Source: Sphingobium trunci (GTDB lineage: Bacteria; Pseudomonadota; Alphaproteobacteria; Sphingomonadales; Sphingomonadaceae). From it: 64,000 nucleotides of DNA. The translations under genes were made by a program, and so were the position numbers. The stretch lies in the NCBI RefSeq assembly GCF_022664535.1, contig NZ_JAKUJY010000008.1:62001-126000 (forward strand). Reading direction: 5' to 3'. Shown in pieces: positions 62,809 through 64,000 of this stretch. Under the pieces are notes generated by a model, which saw only the letters and a program-made list of their open reading frames with translations, was not told the origin of the DNA and made no database searches. Position 1 is the first letter of the stretch. Every line of letters starts with the position of its first letter.

Positions 62809-64000
62809 ATGTCCTTTTCAAAGAAACTTTGCGGCGTGATGGGGGCGGCTGGCCTGTCCCTGCTCACAGCCGCACCGGCGCTGGCCGCGCCGCTAGTCAA
62901 GGCGCCCAACGCCGCGGCCATGGCCACCATGGTCAACAAGGGCGATGTCGCCTGGATGCTCGTCTCGTCCGCTCTGGTCCTGATGATGTCCATCCCCGGC
63001 CTGGCCCTGTTCTACGGCGGCCTGGTCCGCACCAAGAATATGCTGAGCGTCCTGATGCAGGTGTTCATGATCGTTTCGGTCACGGGCCTGCTCTGGTGCT
63101 GCTACGGCTATTCCATCGCCTTCACCAGCGGCGGTGAAAACCACTTCTTCGGCGGTCTTTCCAAGGCGTTCCTGATGGGCGTCGACGGCACGACCTCCGC
63201 CGCGACGTTCAGCAACAACGTCTATCTGCCCGAACTGGTCTATGTCGTCTTCCAGATGACCTTCGCCATGATCACCCCGGCGCTGATCGTCGGTGCCTTT
63301 GCGGAGCGCGTGAAATTCTCCTCGCTGATCGTGTTCGTGGTCCTGTGGTCGACGGTCGTCTACTATCCGATCGCGCACATGGTCTGGTACTGGGCGGGCC
63401 CGGACTTCCTGGCTGACACCCCGACCGATGGCGGGTTCCTGTGGGCCATGGGCGCACTGGACTTCGCGGGCGGCACCGTCGTCCACATCAACGCGGGTAT
63501 CGCCGGCCTGGTCGGCGCCCTGATGATCGGCAAGCGCGTCGGCTTCCCCAAGGAACCCATGCCGCCGCACTCGCTGACCATGACCATGATCGGCGCCAGC
63601 CTGCTGTGGGTCGGCTGGTTCGGCTTCAACGCCGGTTCCAACCTGGAGGCCAATGGCGTCACGGGCGTCGCCTTCATGAACACCATGGTCGCCACCTGCG
63701 CCGCCGCGGTCAGTTGGGCCCTCATCGAACAGATCCACCATGGCAAGGCATCGCTGCTGGGCGCTGTTACCGGTGCCGTGGCCGGTCTGGTCGCGATCAC
63801 TCCGGCCTCGGGCTTCGGTGCGCCGATGACCTCGATCGTCCTGGGCTTCGCCGTTTCGCCGATCTGCTACTTCTTCGTGGCGTTCGTGAAGGGCAAGTTC
63901 GGCTATGACGACAGCCTGGACGTGTTCGGCGTGCACTGCATCGGCGGGATCTTCGGCGCCATCGCGACGGCCATCGTCGCCGACCCGGCGCTGGGTGGTC
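62809..64000 (+). CDS. amtB: Ammonium transporter (partial at window edge)
   Basis: The reading frame is open from ATG 62809 to the window end (397 codons), so the C-terminus is missing. A signal-like N-terminus is followed by membrane segments and the Amt motifs DVAWMLVSSALVLMMSIPG, FYGGLVRTKN and GALDFAGGTVVHINAG (first pore histidine), then LDVFGVHCIGGIFGA (second pore histidine). It transports ammonium and is inhibited by GlnK binding. It is co-transcribed with glnK from the sigma-54 promoter. Confidence 0.95.
   Translation, partial: MSFSKKLCGVMGAAGLSLLTAAPALAAPLVKAPNAAAMATMVNKGDVAWMLVSSALVLMMSIPGLALFYGGLVRTKNMLSVLMQVFMIVSVTGLLWCCYGYSIAFTSGGENHFFGGLSKAFLMGVDGTTSAATFSNNVYLPELVYVVFQMTFAMITPALIVGAFAERVKFSSLIVFVVLWSTVVYYPIAHMVWYWAGPDFLADTPTDGGFLWAMGALDFAGGTVVHINAGIAGLVGALMIGKRVGFPKEPMPPHSLTMTMIGASLLWVGWFGFNAGSNLEANGVTGVAFMNTMVATCAAAVSWALIEQIHHGKASLLGAVTGAVAGLVAITPASGFGAPMTSIVLGFAVSPICYFFVAFVKGKFGYDDSLDVFGVHCIGGIFGAIATAIVADPALGG

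Overview
This 64 kb window is a GC-rich stretch of a bacterial chromosome, almost certainly from an alphaproteobacterium of the Sphingomonadaceae (Sphingobium/Sphingomonas type). Pointers are the rpsM-rpsK-rpoA-rplQ order with alphaproteobacterial-length proteins, a ubiquinone-type COQ7, complex I accessory proteins of mitochondrial type (NDUFA9-like and a zinc-finger NDUFS6-like protein), a TonB-dependent receptor, a DUF6356 protein and alphaproteobacterial palindromic repeats. These assignments come from reading the sequence; no database search was run. Both window edges are arbitrary, and the ammonium transporter at the right end is cut off.

Layout. 0-8.1 kb: a secreted beta-propeller protein (+), then a minus-strand block of comM, rlmE, a Ppx/GppA phosphatase, an Mth938-like protein and secF-secD-yajC. 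8.3-9.3 kb: tRNA-Pro and a two-gene lysis cassette (GH108 muramidase and 3TM holin). 9.3-11.8 kb: a LysR regulator divergent from a succinate:acetate CoA-transferase-type gene. 12-13 kb: a candidate 18-residue micro-gene and a lipoprotein. 13-15.9 kb: the rpsM-rpsK-rpoA-rplQ operon with notable hairpins. 16-26 kb: prolyl oligopeptidase, a YqiJ/flotillin membrane pair separated by palindromic repeats, a DUF1275 protein, an MFS exporter, guaA, and a divergent ridA/tetR pair with two operators. 26-32.5 kb: an aminotransferase, a minus-strand hydrolase/SDR/membrane-protein cluster, a GlxA-type regulator and rmuC. 32.7-33.5 kb: an AT-rich orphan gene. 33.6-38.3 kb: nadD-rsfS-rlmH, an EnvC-like factor and a CtpA protease, a typical division/ribosome-assembly block. 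38.3-43.3 kb: dsbB, coq7, two paralogous secreted proteins, a manganese-riboswitch-controlled GDT1 family transporter, an NDUFA9-like protein and uppP.

43.4-50.2 kb: a glutamate synthase operon in the order gltD - DUF2059 gene - gltB, joined by ATGA overlaps. 50.8 kb: tRNA-Leu. 51-54.7 kb: a TonB-dependent receptor with a secreted tyrosine-phosphatase-like protein. 54.9-59.4 kb: lptB, rpoN (sigma-54), a D-amino-acid-type aminotransferase and a pseudo-receiver/MarR-type regulator. 59.5 kb: tRNA-Val. 59.9-64 kb: zinc-finger protein, tldD, a DUF924 protein and glnK-amtB behind a perfect sigma-54 promoter.

The best-connected theme is nitrogen. rpoN, the gltD/gltB glutamate synthase and the sigma-54-driven glnK-amtB lie within 21 kb, so ammonium uptake, its PII sensor, its assimilation and the sigma factor are neighbours. 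No complete prophage, IS element, CRISPR array or defence island was recognised. The most unusual items are the discrete 18-codon micro-gene with a 14-nt complement to the 16S rRNA tail, the hairpins inside the ribosomal-protein operon, a 159-bp inverted-repeat element upstream of the EnvC-like gene, and the DUF2059 gene inside the glutamate synthase operon.
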